Position numbers and translations under genes: made by a program. A stretch of 64,000 nt of DNA from Kaistella flava (ex Peng et al. 2021) (GTDB lineage: Bacteria; Bacteroidota; Bacteroidia; Flavobacteriales; Weeksellaceae): positions 1,054,001-1,118,000 of the forward strand of contig NZ_CP040442.1 in the NCBI RefSeq assembly GCF_015191005.1, in the 5' to 3' direction. The number at the start of each line of letters is the position of its first letter. Positions within the stretch are counted from its first letter, which is position 1. The notes under the pieces were generated by a model, which worked only from the letters and a program-made list of their open reading frames with translations, was not told the origin of the DNA and ran no database searches. This document shows positions 26,909 through 35,521 of this stretch, one piece after another.

Positions 26909-27008
26909 CATTCTAAGAGCCAAGTAAAAAGTAAAAAGAACCAAGGCTATACTTGATTCTTTTTAATATTCAGCTTTAAAATTTTTTACTTACTCTTTTA
27001 CCTTGGCT

Positions 27009-28019
27009 TTATTTTTTATCCACCACAATTCTATCCTTTCTATTCGCCAGTTCCCACGCAGTTGCGAATACCAATTGCGTTCGTTTTCTCAAGGAAACGT
27101 AATCAATTTTATCAGGCGTATCACTTGGCTTGTGATAATCTTCATGAATTCCATCAAAGTAAAAAATCACCGGAACCCCATTTTTCGCAAAGTTGTAATG
27201 ATCTGAACGATAGTATAATCGGTCCTTATCATTAGGATCATCATACTTATAATTCAGTTCTAAGTTGACCGTTTCCTTATTCGCCTGTTCATTAATTTTC
27301 TTTAACTCAGAACTCAACATTTCCGAACCGATGACGTACACATAGTCTTTTCCACAATTGCCTGCATCACATCTTCCAATCATATCGATATTCAAATCTA
27401 CTACCGTATTAGCCATTGGAAAAATCGGATGATCAGCGTAATATTTTGAACCTAAAAGTCCGTGTTCTTCACCGGTAACATGTAAAAATAGAATAGATCG
27501 TTTCGGTCCCTTTCCGGCTTTTTTCGCCATCTGAAAAGCTTTTGCAATTTCTAGAACTGCAACTGTTCCACTTCCATCATCATCGGCACCGTTATAAATT
27601 TCACCCTTCGAGATTCCGATATGGTCATAATGCGCAGAAATCACAATAACTTCGTCGGGTTTTTCTGAACCTTCAATAAAAGCTAAAATATTTTCTGATT
27701 CCGGTAAGTTTCCTCTTCTTCCATTTAATGCATCTTTCGGCACAATCTGATAATAAGAACTCATCGATTTTGGATGAGAAACACCCATTTTCTGATACTG
27801 CTCAATCAAATAGCGACCCGCCTTTTTCTGTCCTTCACTTCCCGTATCTCTACCTTCCATTTCATCGGAAGCGACGATATAGAGATGGGTTTTCAATTCG
27901 TCAGACGTAATTGATTCATACGATTTCTTAAATGGCGAACCCGAATAAGAAAGATTGGCGGCACAACTTTGCAAAAGCGCAAAAGCCAGAGGAAGTATAA
28001 AATACTTAGAGTTTTTCAT
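27009..28019 (-). CDS. M28 family zinc aminopeptidase, lipoprotein
   Basis: Exported metallopeptidase that probably trims peptides at the envelope. The 336-residue protein has a lipoprotein signal with lipobox ALLQSC (Cys near residue 19). The M28 zinc ligands are all visible: H in SAHYDHIG, D in GADDDGSG, catalytic and binding E in TGEEHGLLG, D in NIDMIGR and the last H in RSDHYNFA. Length fits a single-domain M28 peptidase. Single gene between tRNA-Arg and a repeat-rich gap. Confidence 0.92.
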   Translation of the reverse strand: MKNSKYFILPLAFALLQSCAANLSYSGSPFKKSYESITSDELKTHLYIVASDEMEGRDTGSEGQKKAGRYLIEQYQKMGVSHPKSMSSYYQIVPKDALNGRRGNLPESENILAFIEGSEKPDEVIVISAHYDHIGISKGEIYNGADDDGSGTVAVLEIAKAFQMAKKAGKGPKRSILFLHVTGEEHGLLGSKYYADHPIFPMANTVVDLNIDMIGRCDAGNCGKDYVYVIGSEMLSSELKKINEQANKETVNLELNYKYDDPNDKDRLYYRSDHYNFAKNGVPVIFYFDGIHEDYHKPSDTPDKIDYVSLRKRTQLVFATAWELANRKDRIVVDKK

Positions 28020-28142
28020 GCGTTTAATTTTTTTTGAAAGTTAAATATAGGTTTAATTTTTAAATCACCGTTTTCATTTTCGGTTCATGTGACTAAAATT
28101 TTTAATCTTTCGCCGAAGTTGTTAGTTTTTAATGATTATTTG

Positions 28143-28263
28143 GGCAGACATTTCCGCCTGAGTTTACCCTGAGCTTGTCGAAGGGTTCCCGCTATTTTTA
28201 TTGGTGGCTTCGACTCCGCTCAGCCACCAATAAAAATGAGCTCTACTCAAGTCGGGCTGCAGA
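28143..28263 (+). repeat. Dispersed 120-bp element with internal hairpin, copy 2
   Basis: Inverted relative to copy 1 at 993-1110. The internal stem is perfect over 14 bp (TTTTTATTGGTGGC with GCCACCAATAAAAA) around the loop TTCGACTCCGCTCA. The gap 28020-28533 contains only this element; 28264-28533 is AT-rich and I see no gene in it. Confidence 0.75.
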
Positions 28264-28533
28264 TGGGATATTAAAACTAATAATAGAATGTTTTAATTAT
28301 TGGAGAATTGTTCGAAAGGACGATTCTTTGATAGTGGATATGATTTATAAAAATCAGGATTCAAAAAACATAAATTATGTGAACAATTTTTCTGCAAATG
28401 AAAGTTTTTTTTCAGAGTGTCATCCAGATTGGTGTTTTCATTACATTACTATGTATTACTAAAAACGAAAATGATTTAAGACAATTTATTGGATCTAATG
28501 ATAATTTAGAAATACCATCACGCATCTTATATC

Positions 28534-28842
28534 TTAAAGCCATATTTTTTCATCTCTACAACGGTCCAAAATATATTTTTTTAAACTTAAAATCGCTTCC
28601 TGATAGTGCGGCACTTCATACCCGAAACGGTCATGTTCCATCTGTTCTTTTTCCAAGTCATTGCATCCTTTTATAACTTCCTGCAACATATCAATCATTG
28701 CTAATTCTTTGCTGTTCGATTTCTGAAATTTGAGTTCTATAATTTCGGTTTCCAGTTCCTCGCAATATTCCAAAAGTTCGATCACTTGTGGCTCTTGAAG
28801 TAAGGAAGGATTATTTTTGAAAATTTCCCGTGTAGATTTCAT
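28534..28842 (-). CDS. Hypothetical protein, helical
   Basis: A 102-residue, highly charged and probably all-helical protein (MKSTREIFKNNPSLLQEPQV at the start, then long Glu/Lys-rich helices). No known family recognised. Codon use and composition look like a real gene, and it lies 104 bp downstream of dnaE2 on the same strand, so it may be on the same transcript. Function unknown. Confidence 0.65.
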   Translation of the reverse strand: MKSTREIFKNNPSLLQEPQVIELLEYCEELETEIIELKFQKSNSKELAMIDMLQEVIKGCNDLEKEQMEHDRFGYEVPHYQEAILSLKKYILDRCRDEKIWL

Positions 28843-28946
28843 CGCATAAAAGTTTTAAACAAATTTAAAAATTATCCTCAAAGTGTTTATAAAACAATAA
28901 TATTCGTAGTCATTTCAAGAGGGAAAAAATTATTAAGATATTTTAT

Positions 28947-31900
28947 TTACTTCACCACCATTTTATTCCGCGGCAACCCAATCTCATGTTCCTGTGGATA
29001 AGGATTTCTCGTCGTCATACTCACATCTTCATTAATCTTTTTGTGAACTTCATAACTTTTCTGCTGATCTTCGGCATATCGTGGATCCGGAATAAAAGGC
29101 ATTTTCGCCATCTTGAAAATCGTAATCGTAGGGAAATGAAAATCTACTTCCACTTGTCCCAATAACAGATAACAACCACCACCCTGAAAAGGATATTTCT
29201 GTAAATTATCAGGAAAATGAGCCGTGTCGAAAAAGTTTCCTTCTGAATCAATCCAGGTTCCAAAAAACATAGTTCCTTTTTTAGTCGGAACGTGCTTTCG
29301 GGAAATTAAATAGGCCAACATTCTCACTTGTCGTTTATGATGTTGCGGTAAATGTCTGGCCATAATGATACCTCGGTAGTTCGTCTGCAATAAATCAAAC
29401 GGACTGCAAGACACGGCAAACCCCAGAATTTCTATTTCATCAAAAGCATCCTCAAACCGGTTTCTATTCAATACCGGAAGTTGATATTCCTGCACAGGCG
29501 TTTCAAAGAAAGTCGGTAACCGATATTCAGGTTTGAAATGAATCATGAGCAACCGCGCTTCAATCAAAAGTTCATTTTTGGGTTTTCCCGTAAACCGAAA
29601 AGCACCCACAAAAATCAAAGTCTGCAAAGTTTCAATCCCAACCGGAACTCGTTTAATAAAGTTTTCCAATGAAGTATATTCTCCATTCTTTTCTCTTTCT
29701 TCCGGAATAAAATTGGCGATTCTGCTTTCCAGTTTTTCAATATGCATGAAACCTAAAAAAACATCTTCTCCATAAACGGTAGTTTCAAACAAACTCCTAT
29801 TTACACACGGATTATGAATTTTTCCACCCGCCATTCTGCATTCATGAACATAGACTTCTGTGCGATAAAAACCACCACCATTATTAATGGCAGAAACCAT
29901 AAACTCAATCGGATAATACACCTTTAAATATAGACTTTGATAACTTTCTACCGCATACGACGCCGAATGCGCTTTACAAAAAGAATAACCCGCGAATGAT
30001 TCGATCTGTCGGTAAACTTCTTTTGATAACTGTTCTGGATGTCCTTGTCTGGCACAGGATTCGAAGAAATGTTCGCGAACTTCTTGCAATTTTTCTATCG
30101 ACCGACTTTTTCCGCTCATCGCTCTTCTCAAAACATCACCATCATCAGCAGAAACACCACCAAAATGCAAGGCAATTTTAATTACATCTTCCTGATAAAC
30201 CATAATTCCGTAGGTTTCGCCGAGTTGCTCTTTAAAAACATCATGAAAATATTCAAATTGATCCGGATTATTATGTCGGAAAATATATTCTTTCATCATG
30301 CCACTTTTCGCCACACCCGGACGAATGATTGAAGATGCGGCGACCAAGGTTTTATAATCTTCACATTTCAAACGACGCAATAATCCACGCATAGCGGGAC
30401 TTTCAATATAAAAACACCCAATCGTTTTTCCAATGCTTAAATAATCATTGCAGTTTTTATCATTTTTAAAAAGAGTCGTATTGTGAATATCAATATCAAT
30501 TCCCTGATTTTTCTTAACGAGATCCAAAGTATCTTTAATCGTTCCTAAGCCGCGCTGAGAAAGAATATCAAATTTTTCAAAACCGATATCTTCCGCCACA
30601 TTCATATCAAACTGTACAATCGGAAAACCTTTCGGCGGCATTTCCAAAGCGGTATAATTCGTAATCGGTTCCTGGGAAATAATAATTCCACAGGAATGCA
30701 TGCTTCGTTGATTTGGGAATTTCTCCAGTAACATTCCGTATTTCTGCACGAGTTTTACCACTTTATTAGTATCATGAGTGGCCATTGGATTTTTAGCCAG
30801 AACATCGAGTTCTTCTTTCGGCAAACCAAAGGCTTTCCCAACTTCCCGAAAAATAGAACGGTATTTAAATTCGACATTCGTTCCGCAGAAAGCGACATGT
30901 TCTTTTCCGTAACGTTCAAAAATATATTTCAAAATTTCATCGCGTTCCCGCCAACTCCAGTCAATATCAAAATCAGGCGGGTTATTTCGGTGTTTATTGA
31001 GAAAACGTTCAAAATAAAGATTCAGTTCAATGGGACAAATCTCTGTAATCCCCAGGCAATAACTGACGATACTGTTCGCGCCACTTCCACGACCGACATG
31101 CAGAAAACCACGACTCATGCTGTATTTTACAATATCCAAAGTGATGAGAAAATAACCTGCAAAGTTCATTTCGGTAACCACTTTCAGTTCTTTTTCAATA
31201 CGGTCGATGACGATTTGTGTTCTTTCCGGATATCGCTTATCTAAACCTTCGTAAGCGAGTTTTCTTAAGAGTGCATCGTCGTTTTCTTTATTTTCGGTAA
31301 AGTAGATTTTATTTTTTGGTGTTTTAAAATCAAAATTAAAGGAGCATTCATCCAAAATATATTGCGTGTTTTCTATAATTTTTGGATGGTTTTTAAATTG
31401 TTCTGCAATTATTTCTATCGGCTGAAAAACTTCATTTGGCGAACAACAATCAGTTTCCGACAGTTTTGAAATCAAAGTATTCTGATCGATCGCTCTTAGA
31501 ATTCGGTGCAGATTAAATTCTTTTTTTGTTTTAAAGGTAACCGGATGCAACACCACCATTTTATCCAAAAACTTTTTCCATTCCGGACGAATTAAAAGAT
31601 TGAGTTCTTCTGCCCTAACTCCGATAAATTCATTTTCCTTTAATTCCTCTGGAATATTTCCGAAAGGATAAATCACAAATACTTTCTGAAAATCCGGAGA
31701 AACTTGCGGCAGTTCTACTCCATCGCAATTATGATTCGTGAGCAAACGGTTGATCTCTGCAATTCCTGTTTCATCTTTGGCAATGGTAATGTAAAGGAGT
31801 TGGTTTTCTTTACGAATTTCCATTCCTACAATTGGTTTGATGCCGAAGTTTTCACATTCTTTTTTAAAATCATAAATCGCAGTGACGGTATTGATATCGG

Positions 31901-32006
31901 TCAGCACCAATTCTTTTGTACCGGAATCGGCGGCTTGCTTCACGAGTTCTTCAACTGATAAAGTGCCGTAGCGAAGGCTGTGAAAAGTGTGGGAATTGAG
32001 GAACAC
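28947..32006 (-). CDS. dnaE2: DNA polymerase III alpha subunit, DnaE2/ImuC-like (translesion)
   Basis: C-family DNA polymerase. At 1019 residues it is nearer to DnaE2/ImuC than to replicative DnaE (about 1160). An N-terminal PHP domain (MFLNSHTFHSLRYGTLSVEEL) is followed by palm motifs including GRGSGANSIVSYCLGI, the catalytic Asp pair in PDFDIDW near residues 342-348, the third acidic region in GFEKFDILSQRGL, the GETYGIMVYQED fingers motif and the SFAGYSFCKAHSASYA segment. It lies downstream of dinB in the same direction, with a 416-bp repeat-filled gap, and near an S24 repressor, which points to DNA-damage-induced mutagenic repair. Confidence 0.88.
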   Translation of the reverse strand: MFLNSHTFHSLRYGTLSVEELVKQAADSGTKELVLTDINTVTAIYDFKKECENFGIKPIVGMEIRKENQLLYITIAKDETGIAEINRLLTNHNCDGVELPQVSPDFQKVFVIYPFGNIPEELKENEFIGVRAEELNLLIRPEWKKFLDKMVVLHPVTFKTKKEFNLHRILRAIDQNTLISKLSETDCCSPNEVFQPIEIIAEQFKNHPKIIENTQYILDECSFNFDFKTPKNKIYFTENKENDDALLRKLAYEGLDKRYPERTQIVIDRIEKELKVVTEMNFAGYFLITLDIVKYSMSRGFLHVGRGSGANSIVSYCLGITEICPIELNLYFERFLNKHRNNPPDFDIDWSWRERDEILKYIFERYGKEHVAFCGTNVEFKYRSIFREVGKAFGLPKEELDVLAKNPMATHDTNKVVKLVQKYGMLLEKFPNQRSMHSCGIIISQEPITNYTALEMPPKGFPIVQFDMNVAEDIGFEKFDILSQRGLGTIKDTLDLVKKNQGIDIDIHNTTLFKNDKNCNDYLSIGKTIGCFYIESPAMRGLLRRLKCEDYKTLVAASSIIRPGVAKSGMMKEYIFRHNNPDQFEYFHDVFKEQLGETYGIMVYQEDVIKIALHFGGVSADDGDVLRRAMSGKSRSIEKLQEVREHFFESCARQGHPEQLSKEVYRQIESFAGYSFCKAHSASYAVESYQSLYLKVYYPIEFMVSAINNGGGFYRTEVYVHECRMAGGKIHNPCVNRSLFETTVYGEDVFLGFMHIEKLESRIANFIPEEREKNGEYTSLENFIKRVPVGIETLQTLIFVGAFRFTGKPKNELLIEARLLMIHFKPEYRLPTFFETPVQEYQLPVLNRNRFEDAFDEIEILGFAVSCSPFDLLQTNYRGIIMARHLPQHHKRQVRMLAYLISRKHVPTKKGTMFFGTWIDSEGNFFDTAHFPDNLQKYPFQGGGCYLLLGQVEVDFHFPTITIFKMAKMPFIPDPRYAEDQQKSYEVHKKINEDVSMTTRNPYPQEHEIGLPRNKMVVK

Positions 32007-32070
32007 GATAATTAATTTTGAATTATAAATTCTAGATTTTAGGTTTTAGGTTTTAAGGTTTAATATTTTT

Positions 32071-32154
32071 AACGCAAAGACGCAAAGTATTCTTTCCAAT
32101 TCGCGCGTTTTTCATGCACTTTTTAGGGCGCAAAGGCGTTTCACTTAGCAAAGG
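32071..32154 (+). repeat. Dispersed repeat (AACGCAAAG ... CGCAAAGGCGTTTCACTTAG), copy 1
   Basis: The start AACGCAAAGACGCAAAG and the end CGCAAAGGCGTTTCACTTAG recur in the same order and orientation at 36269-36352, while the middle differs. Lies in the non-coding gap between dnaE2 and dinB. Confidence 0.65.
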
Positions 32155-32294
32155 GAAATACCAATTTATCTTTTTTATTATTTTGAATAACTTTTAAGAT
32201 GAATGCTTTTATAAATTTTCAGATTTATTTTTTCTACATTAATCACATTAGTTTTTAGTCAAACGCACAGTTCACAGAAGTTTCAGCGCAGTTC

Positions 32295-32349
32295 AATTTC
32301 CGAAGGAAATCTTAATGAACTTAATTACTTCATTAATCTTAATGGTTAA
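32295..32349 (-). repeat. Dispersed intergenic repeat, copy B
   Basis: Read on the minus strand it begins TTAACCATTAAGATTAAT and ends ATTTCCTTCGGAAATT, matching copies at 84-140 and 34411-34465. Together with the previous repeat it accounts for most of the 416-bp gap. Confidence 0.6.
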
Positions 32350-32422
32350 ATTCAATAATTTTGTGAACTTTCAGAAGCACCATTTTCAGTTTAACAGTAA
32401 TAAAACTTTGTGACTTTTATGG

Positions 32423-33574
32423 TTAAATAGAAACCAATTCAAATCCAGACGCACGTCCCAAAGCATTTTTGCCGAAACGGTTTTTCATGCGATCCATGGC
32501 TTGGTAGAGATTCATGAGTTCTTCGCTGTCTTCAAATAAATTCATTTGATAGGTCCCATGAACTAGATTCGTAAATCGCAAACCGACCAAACGCAGCCGC
32601 ATTCTTCGCGTATAGAGTTTTTCAAATAAATCCAAGGCGACTCTGGCTAAAGTATGATCAATAGAAGTATAGGAGATTTTACACTGCTTGGTTTCTGTAT
32701 CAAAATTAGCATATCGTATTTTTAAAACGACCGTGGAAGTTAGCCACTTTTCTTTTCGGAGTTGATAGGCCAACGATTCTGCCATTCCTGAAATCAGCCT
32801 TTTCAATTCGAAAATATCCATCGTGTCATTGGTGAAAGTATGTTCGCTTGATAATGATTTTCTTTCAGAATACGGGACAACTGGAGTCAAATCAATTCCG
32901 TTGGCTTTTTTCCAAAGTTCGCTACCGTTTTTACCAATCATTTGCTGCAAAACCAAAATGGGCATTTCTGCTAAAGTCTGAATAGTTCTGATTCCGACAC
33001 GGGAAAGCAATTGAAAAGTAACATCGCCAACCATCGGAATTTTCCGTACAGATAAAGGATTGAGAAAAGGTTTTATATTTTGAGCCGGAATCTCTAATCT
33101 TCCGACGGGTTTCGATTCTCCGGTCCCAATTTTGGAAACGGTTTTGTTGGTAGACAACGCGAAACTGATCGGCAATCCTGTATTTTTCGTAACAGAATCT
33201 GCAATTTCCCTGGTCCATTGATAACAGCCAAAAAATTGATCCATGCCGGATAAATCCATATAAAATTCATCGATGCTGGCTTTTTCTAAAACGGGAACTT
33301 TCTCCTGAATAATTTCGGTGACTTCTTTGGAGAGTTTAGAATATCGTTCGTAGTCACCACGAATTACTTTTGCCTCGGGACATAACCTCATCGCCATTTT
33401 AATCGGCATGGCAGAACGAACGCCAAAATAACGCGCTTCATAAGAACAGGATGCTACTACTCCACGGTCGCCACCACCGATGATAACGGGAATTCCGTTG
33501 AGTTTCGATTCCTGTAATCTTTCACAGGACACAAAAAAAGTGTCCAAATCCATATGTGCAATTGCTCTTTCCAT
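32423..33574 (-). CDS. dinB: DNA polymerase IV (Y family)
   Basis: Translesion polymerase. The 383-residue protein keeps all catalytic acids: Asp9 in HMDLDTFF and Asp102-Glu103 in SIDEFYMD, so it is an active DinB and not the inactive ImuB type. The GVVASCSYEAR and YFGVRSAMP motifs, the helix-hairpin-helix region and the little-finger domain are present. Its promoter faces that of the S24 repressor, 61 bp away. It and dnaE2 form a likely damage-induced pair. Confidence 0.95.
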   Translation of the reverse strand: MERAIAHMDLDTFFVSCERLQESKLNGIPVIIGGGDRGVVASCSYEARYFGVRSAMPIKMAMRLCPEAKVIRGDYERYSKLSKEVTEIIQEKVPVLEKASIDEFYMDLSGMDQFFGCYQWTREIADSVTKNTGLPISFALSTNKTVSKIGTGESKPVGRLEIPAQNIKPFLNPLSVRKIPMVGDVTFQLLSRVGIRTIQTLAEMPILVLQQMIGKNGSELWKKANGIDLTPVVPYSERKSLSSEHTFTNDTMDIFELKRLISGMAESLAYQLRKEKWLTSTVVLKIRYANFDTETKQCKISYTSIDHTLARVALDLFEKLYTRRMRLRLVGLRFTNLVHGTYQMNLFEDSEELMNLYQAMDRMKNRFGKNALGRASGFELVSI

Positions 33575-33578
33575 GGTA

Positions 33579-33586
33579 CAAAATTA
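33579..33586 (-). promoter_or_regulatory. -7 element TAATTTTG of dinB
   Basis: Exact TAnnTTTG on the minus strand, 4 bp from the dinB ATG, implying an almost leaderless transcript. Confidence 0.4.
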
Positions 33587-33609
33587 GTACGATTTATATC
33601 AAATATTTG

Positions 33610-33617
33610 TATATTTG
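33610..33617 (+). promoter_or_regulatory. -7 element TATATTTG of the S24 repressor
   Basis: Exact TAnnTTTG match immediately before the 19-bp palindrome and 18 bp upstream of the ATG. Confidence 0.55.
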
Positions 33618-33636
33618 TTGCTATAATTTATAGCAA
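33618..33636. promoter_or_regulatory. 19-bp perfect palindrome, probable operator (TTGCTATAATTTATAGCAA)
   Basis: Nine-bp arms around a central T. It spans the expected transcription start and ends on the A of the repressor ATG, so binding would block the repressor promoter and lie near the divergent dinB promoter. A second short palindrome, CAAATATTTG, sits at 33600-33609. Likely binding site of the adjacent S24 protein. Confidence 0.65.
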
Positions 33637-34397
33637 TGTCAATTTTATCAGAAAACATGCGGTATCTGAGAGGTCAGCAAAAATACGCGCAACAGAAAAT
33701 CGCCGATAACCTTCTTATTACGCGCGGACGGTACGCCAAATATGAAGATGGTTCCAGTGAGCCGCCTATCGAAATCCTGATTCGTCTGTCGAAATATTAC
33801 CGAATAAGCATCGATTTATTGGTCGGTCTTGACTTGAGTAAATATTCATTAGAAAAGATGATGAAACTTCCTGATAACCGTACCATCCTTCCGATTATGG
33901 TGGATGAAAAAGGCGAAAACAAAATAGAAATTATTCCCGAAAAAGCCCAAATGGGTTATCTGCAAGGGTACAGCGATCCGGGATATATTGAAAGGTTACA
34001 AACCATTTCTTTACCGTTTTTGAGGAACGGGAAATTTCGGGCTTTTCCGGCGAGTGGAGATTCGATGCCGCCTTTTAAAGACGGAACTTTCATCGTGGGG
34101 AAATATGTGGAAAATGTGAGTGATTTGAAGAAAGACAAAACTTATATTTTCATTACTCAAAATGAAGGTGTGGTTTATAAAAGACTTGAAAAGAAAACTT
34201 CAAAAAGCATTACGGTGAGTTCAGATAATCCGTTATACAAACCTTATGACATTAAACTTTCGGACTTGGTGGAAATTTGGGAGTATTCCTGCAGTATTAA
34301 TACGGAAGAATTTGAGAACGAAACTTTGGATATGATGACGGTGAAGGAGATGTTTTTGAGTTTGAAGAAGGAGATTGATTTAATTAATAAAAGATAA
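33636..34397 (+). CDS. LexA-like XRE/S24 transcriptional repressor
   Basis: Two-domain regulator of 253 residues: an XRE-type helix-turn-helix at about residues 5-62 and an S24 peptidase-like domain at about 100-225. The catalytic Ser143 (GDSM) and Lys182 (VVYKRL) are both present, so self-cleavage is possible. The position where LexA has Ala-Gly reads QMGY (Met106-Gly107), so the cleavage bond differs from the classic one if that is the site. It is divergent from dinB and probably controls itself and the dinB/dnaE2 pair in response to DNA damage. Confidence 0.88.
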   Translation: MSILSENMRYLRGQQKYAQQKIADNLLITRGRYAKYEDGSSEPPIEILIRLSKYYRISIDLLVGLDLSKYSLEKMMKLPDNRTILPIMVDEKGENKIEIIPEKAQMGYLQGYSDPGYIERLQTISLPFLRNGKFRAFPASGDSMPPFKDGTFIVGKYVENVSDLKKDKTYIFITQNEGVVYKRLEKKTSKSITVSSDNPLYKPYDIKLSDLVEIWEYSCSINTEEFENETLDMMTVKEMFLSLKKEIDLINKR

Positions 34398-34410
34398 AGT
34401 ACCGTTTATT

Positions 34411-34465
34411 TTACCATTAAGATTTAGTTAAGACCTTAAGAGGATTAAGATTGCCTTCGGAAATT
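34411..34465 (+). repeat. Dispersed intergenic repeat, copy C
   Basis: Begins TTACCATTAAGATTTAGTTAAG and ends CCTTCGGAAATT, as in copies at 84-140 and 32295-32349. Lies between convergent genes. Confidence 0.55.
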
Positions 34466-34535
34466 GCAATTTCTTTTTAAACACTAACAGCACAAATTTT
34501 TAAGACTACTTTAGGACTTTTGGTGTGAAAATTTA

Positions 34536-34994
34536 TCAGTGTTTATCATTTCGGAAATATTCCGATTTTTCTTCCTGGTTTTTCGTCGCAGCATCGATAG
34601 AATGTGAAGCATGTAAATCTGCATCTTCCTGGGCTTCTTCAGCTAACTTTTCGTAGTATTTGTGAATTCGATCGAGTTCTTCTTCTGTTAGATCCTCGAT
34701 ATTTACAATCCGATTGCTGGTTGTTTTGTTGGCAGCAATTAACTCATTGAGTTTTATTTGAATGGCTTTAGAATCTTTATTCTGTGCTTTTTGAATCAAA
34801 AAAACCATTAGAAAAGTGATAATCGTGGTTCCCGTATTAATAACCAACTGCCAGGTTTCTGAATATTTAAAAACCGGTCCGCTCACCGCCCAAATAATGA
34901 CGATTGCCAAGGCGCCTAAAAATGCATAAGAACTTCCTGTAAAAGTTGTTGCAGCATTTGAAAATTTTTCGAAGAAATTATTTTTAGCAGCCAT
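34536..34994 (-). CDS. Low affinity iron permease family protein
   Basis: A 152-residue protein with two membrane helices (about 22-40 and 48-66). The stretch SGPVFKYSETWQLVINTGTT followed by ITFLMVFLIQKAQNKDSKAIQIKLNELI is diagnostic of PF04120. A polar, acidic C-terminal tail (about 95-152) follows. The family name comes from a fungal protein; direct iron transport by this short bacterial form is not shown. Single gene. Confidence 0.85.
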   Translation of the reverse strand: MAAKNNFFEKFSNAATTFTGSSYAFLGALAIVIIWAVSGPVFKYSETWQLVINTGTTIITFLMVFLIQKAQNKDSKAIQIKLNELIAANKTTSNRIVNIEDLTEEELDRIHKYYEKLAEEAQEDADLHASHSIDAATKNQEEKSEYFRNDKH

Positions 34995-35084
34995 AACTTT
35001 AGTTTTTAGTATCAGCTACACAGAAAAAAGTCTGCCAAAATGGATTAATTCTTCAACTTTATAAATGGTAAAATAGTGCTGAAA

Positions 35085-35357
35085 TTAGTTTTTATCACTC
35101 TTCTTTTTTCCAAAGATAAAATAGGAAATTAAAAGACAAACATTTACCAAAACTGCAAAAGCATTCGACAGAATAATGGGGAGTTCTTCTTTGATAAAGC
35201 CATACCAAACCCAGAGCGAAAGTCCGACAATCAGGAATAAAATCATCAATAAAGATAAATCTTCGACATCTTTATTTTTCAAAACTTTGATGAGTTGCGG
35301 CAACATCGCCACCGAGGTAATTCCACCAGCAACCAATCCCAGAATATTTTCGTCCAT
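35085..35357 (-). CDS. SemiSWEET-type sugar transporter
   Basis: A 90-residue membrane protein with three helices, the size of a bacterial SemiSWEET half-transporter that works as a dimer. The PQ motif in VAMLPQLIKVLKNKDVEDLS is the family signature, and the conserved WYG motif follows in VGLSLWVWYGFIKEELPI. Family members move disaccharides or glucose by facilitated diffusion; the substrate here is not known. It lies 165 bp downstream of the DJ-1-like gene on the same strand, beyond a terminator. Confidence 0.88.
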   Translation of the reverse strand: MDENILGLVAGGITSVAMLPQLIKVLKNKDVEDLSLLMILFLIVGLSLWVWYGFIKEELPIILSNAFAVLVNVCLLISYFIFGKKKSDKN

Positions 35358-35458
35358 CTTAATTTATTATCAAACGAATTTAGGAAAAAGTGGAGGAACT
35401 CTTTAGATAAATTAAAATCACCAATTGAAAAACTACGCTATCAAATTTCTATAAAACA

Positions 35459-35492
35459 AATGTTCCAAAGCGAAAACTCACTTTGGAACATT
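35459..35492 (-). terminator. Intrinsic terminator after the DJ-1/PfpI-like gene
   Basis: Perfect 12-bp stem AATGTTCCAAAG/CTTTGGAACATT, 30 bp past the stop of the minus-strand gene. Confidence 0.75.
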
Positions 35493-35521
35493 TTAGTTAA
35501 TTAATAGAACTTAAGTCTATT

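Noticed and set aside
28175..28676. Two plus-strand ORFs of 92-95 codons
   Set aside because: The first starts inside the repeat element and the second overlaps the better minus-strand gene; neither resembles a protein.
28947..32006. Replicative DnaE
   Set aside because: Length near 1020 residues and position with dinB and an S24 repressor favour the translesion DnaE2/ImuC type, though the replicative role cannot be fully excluded.
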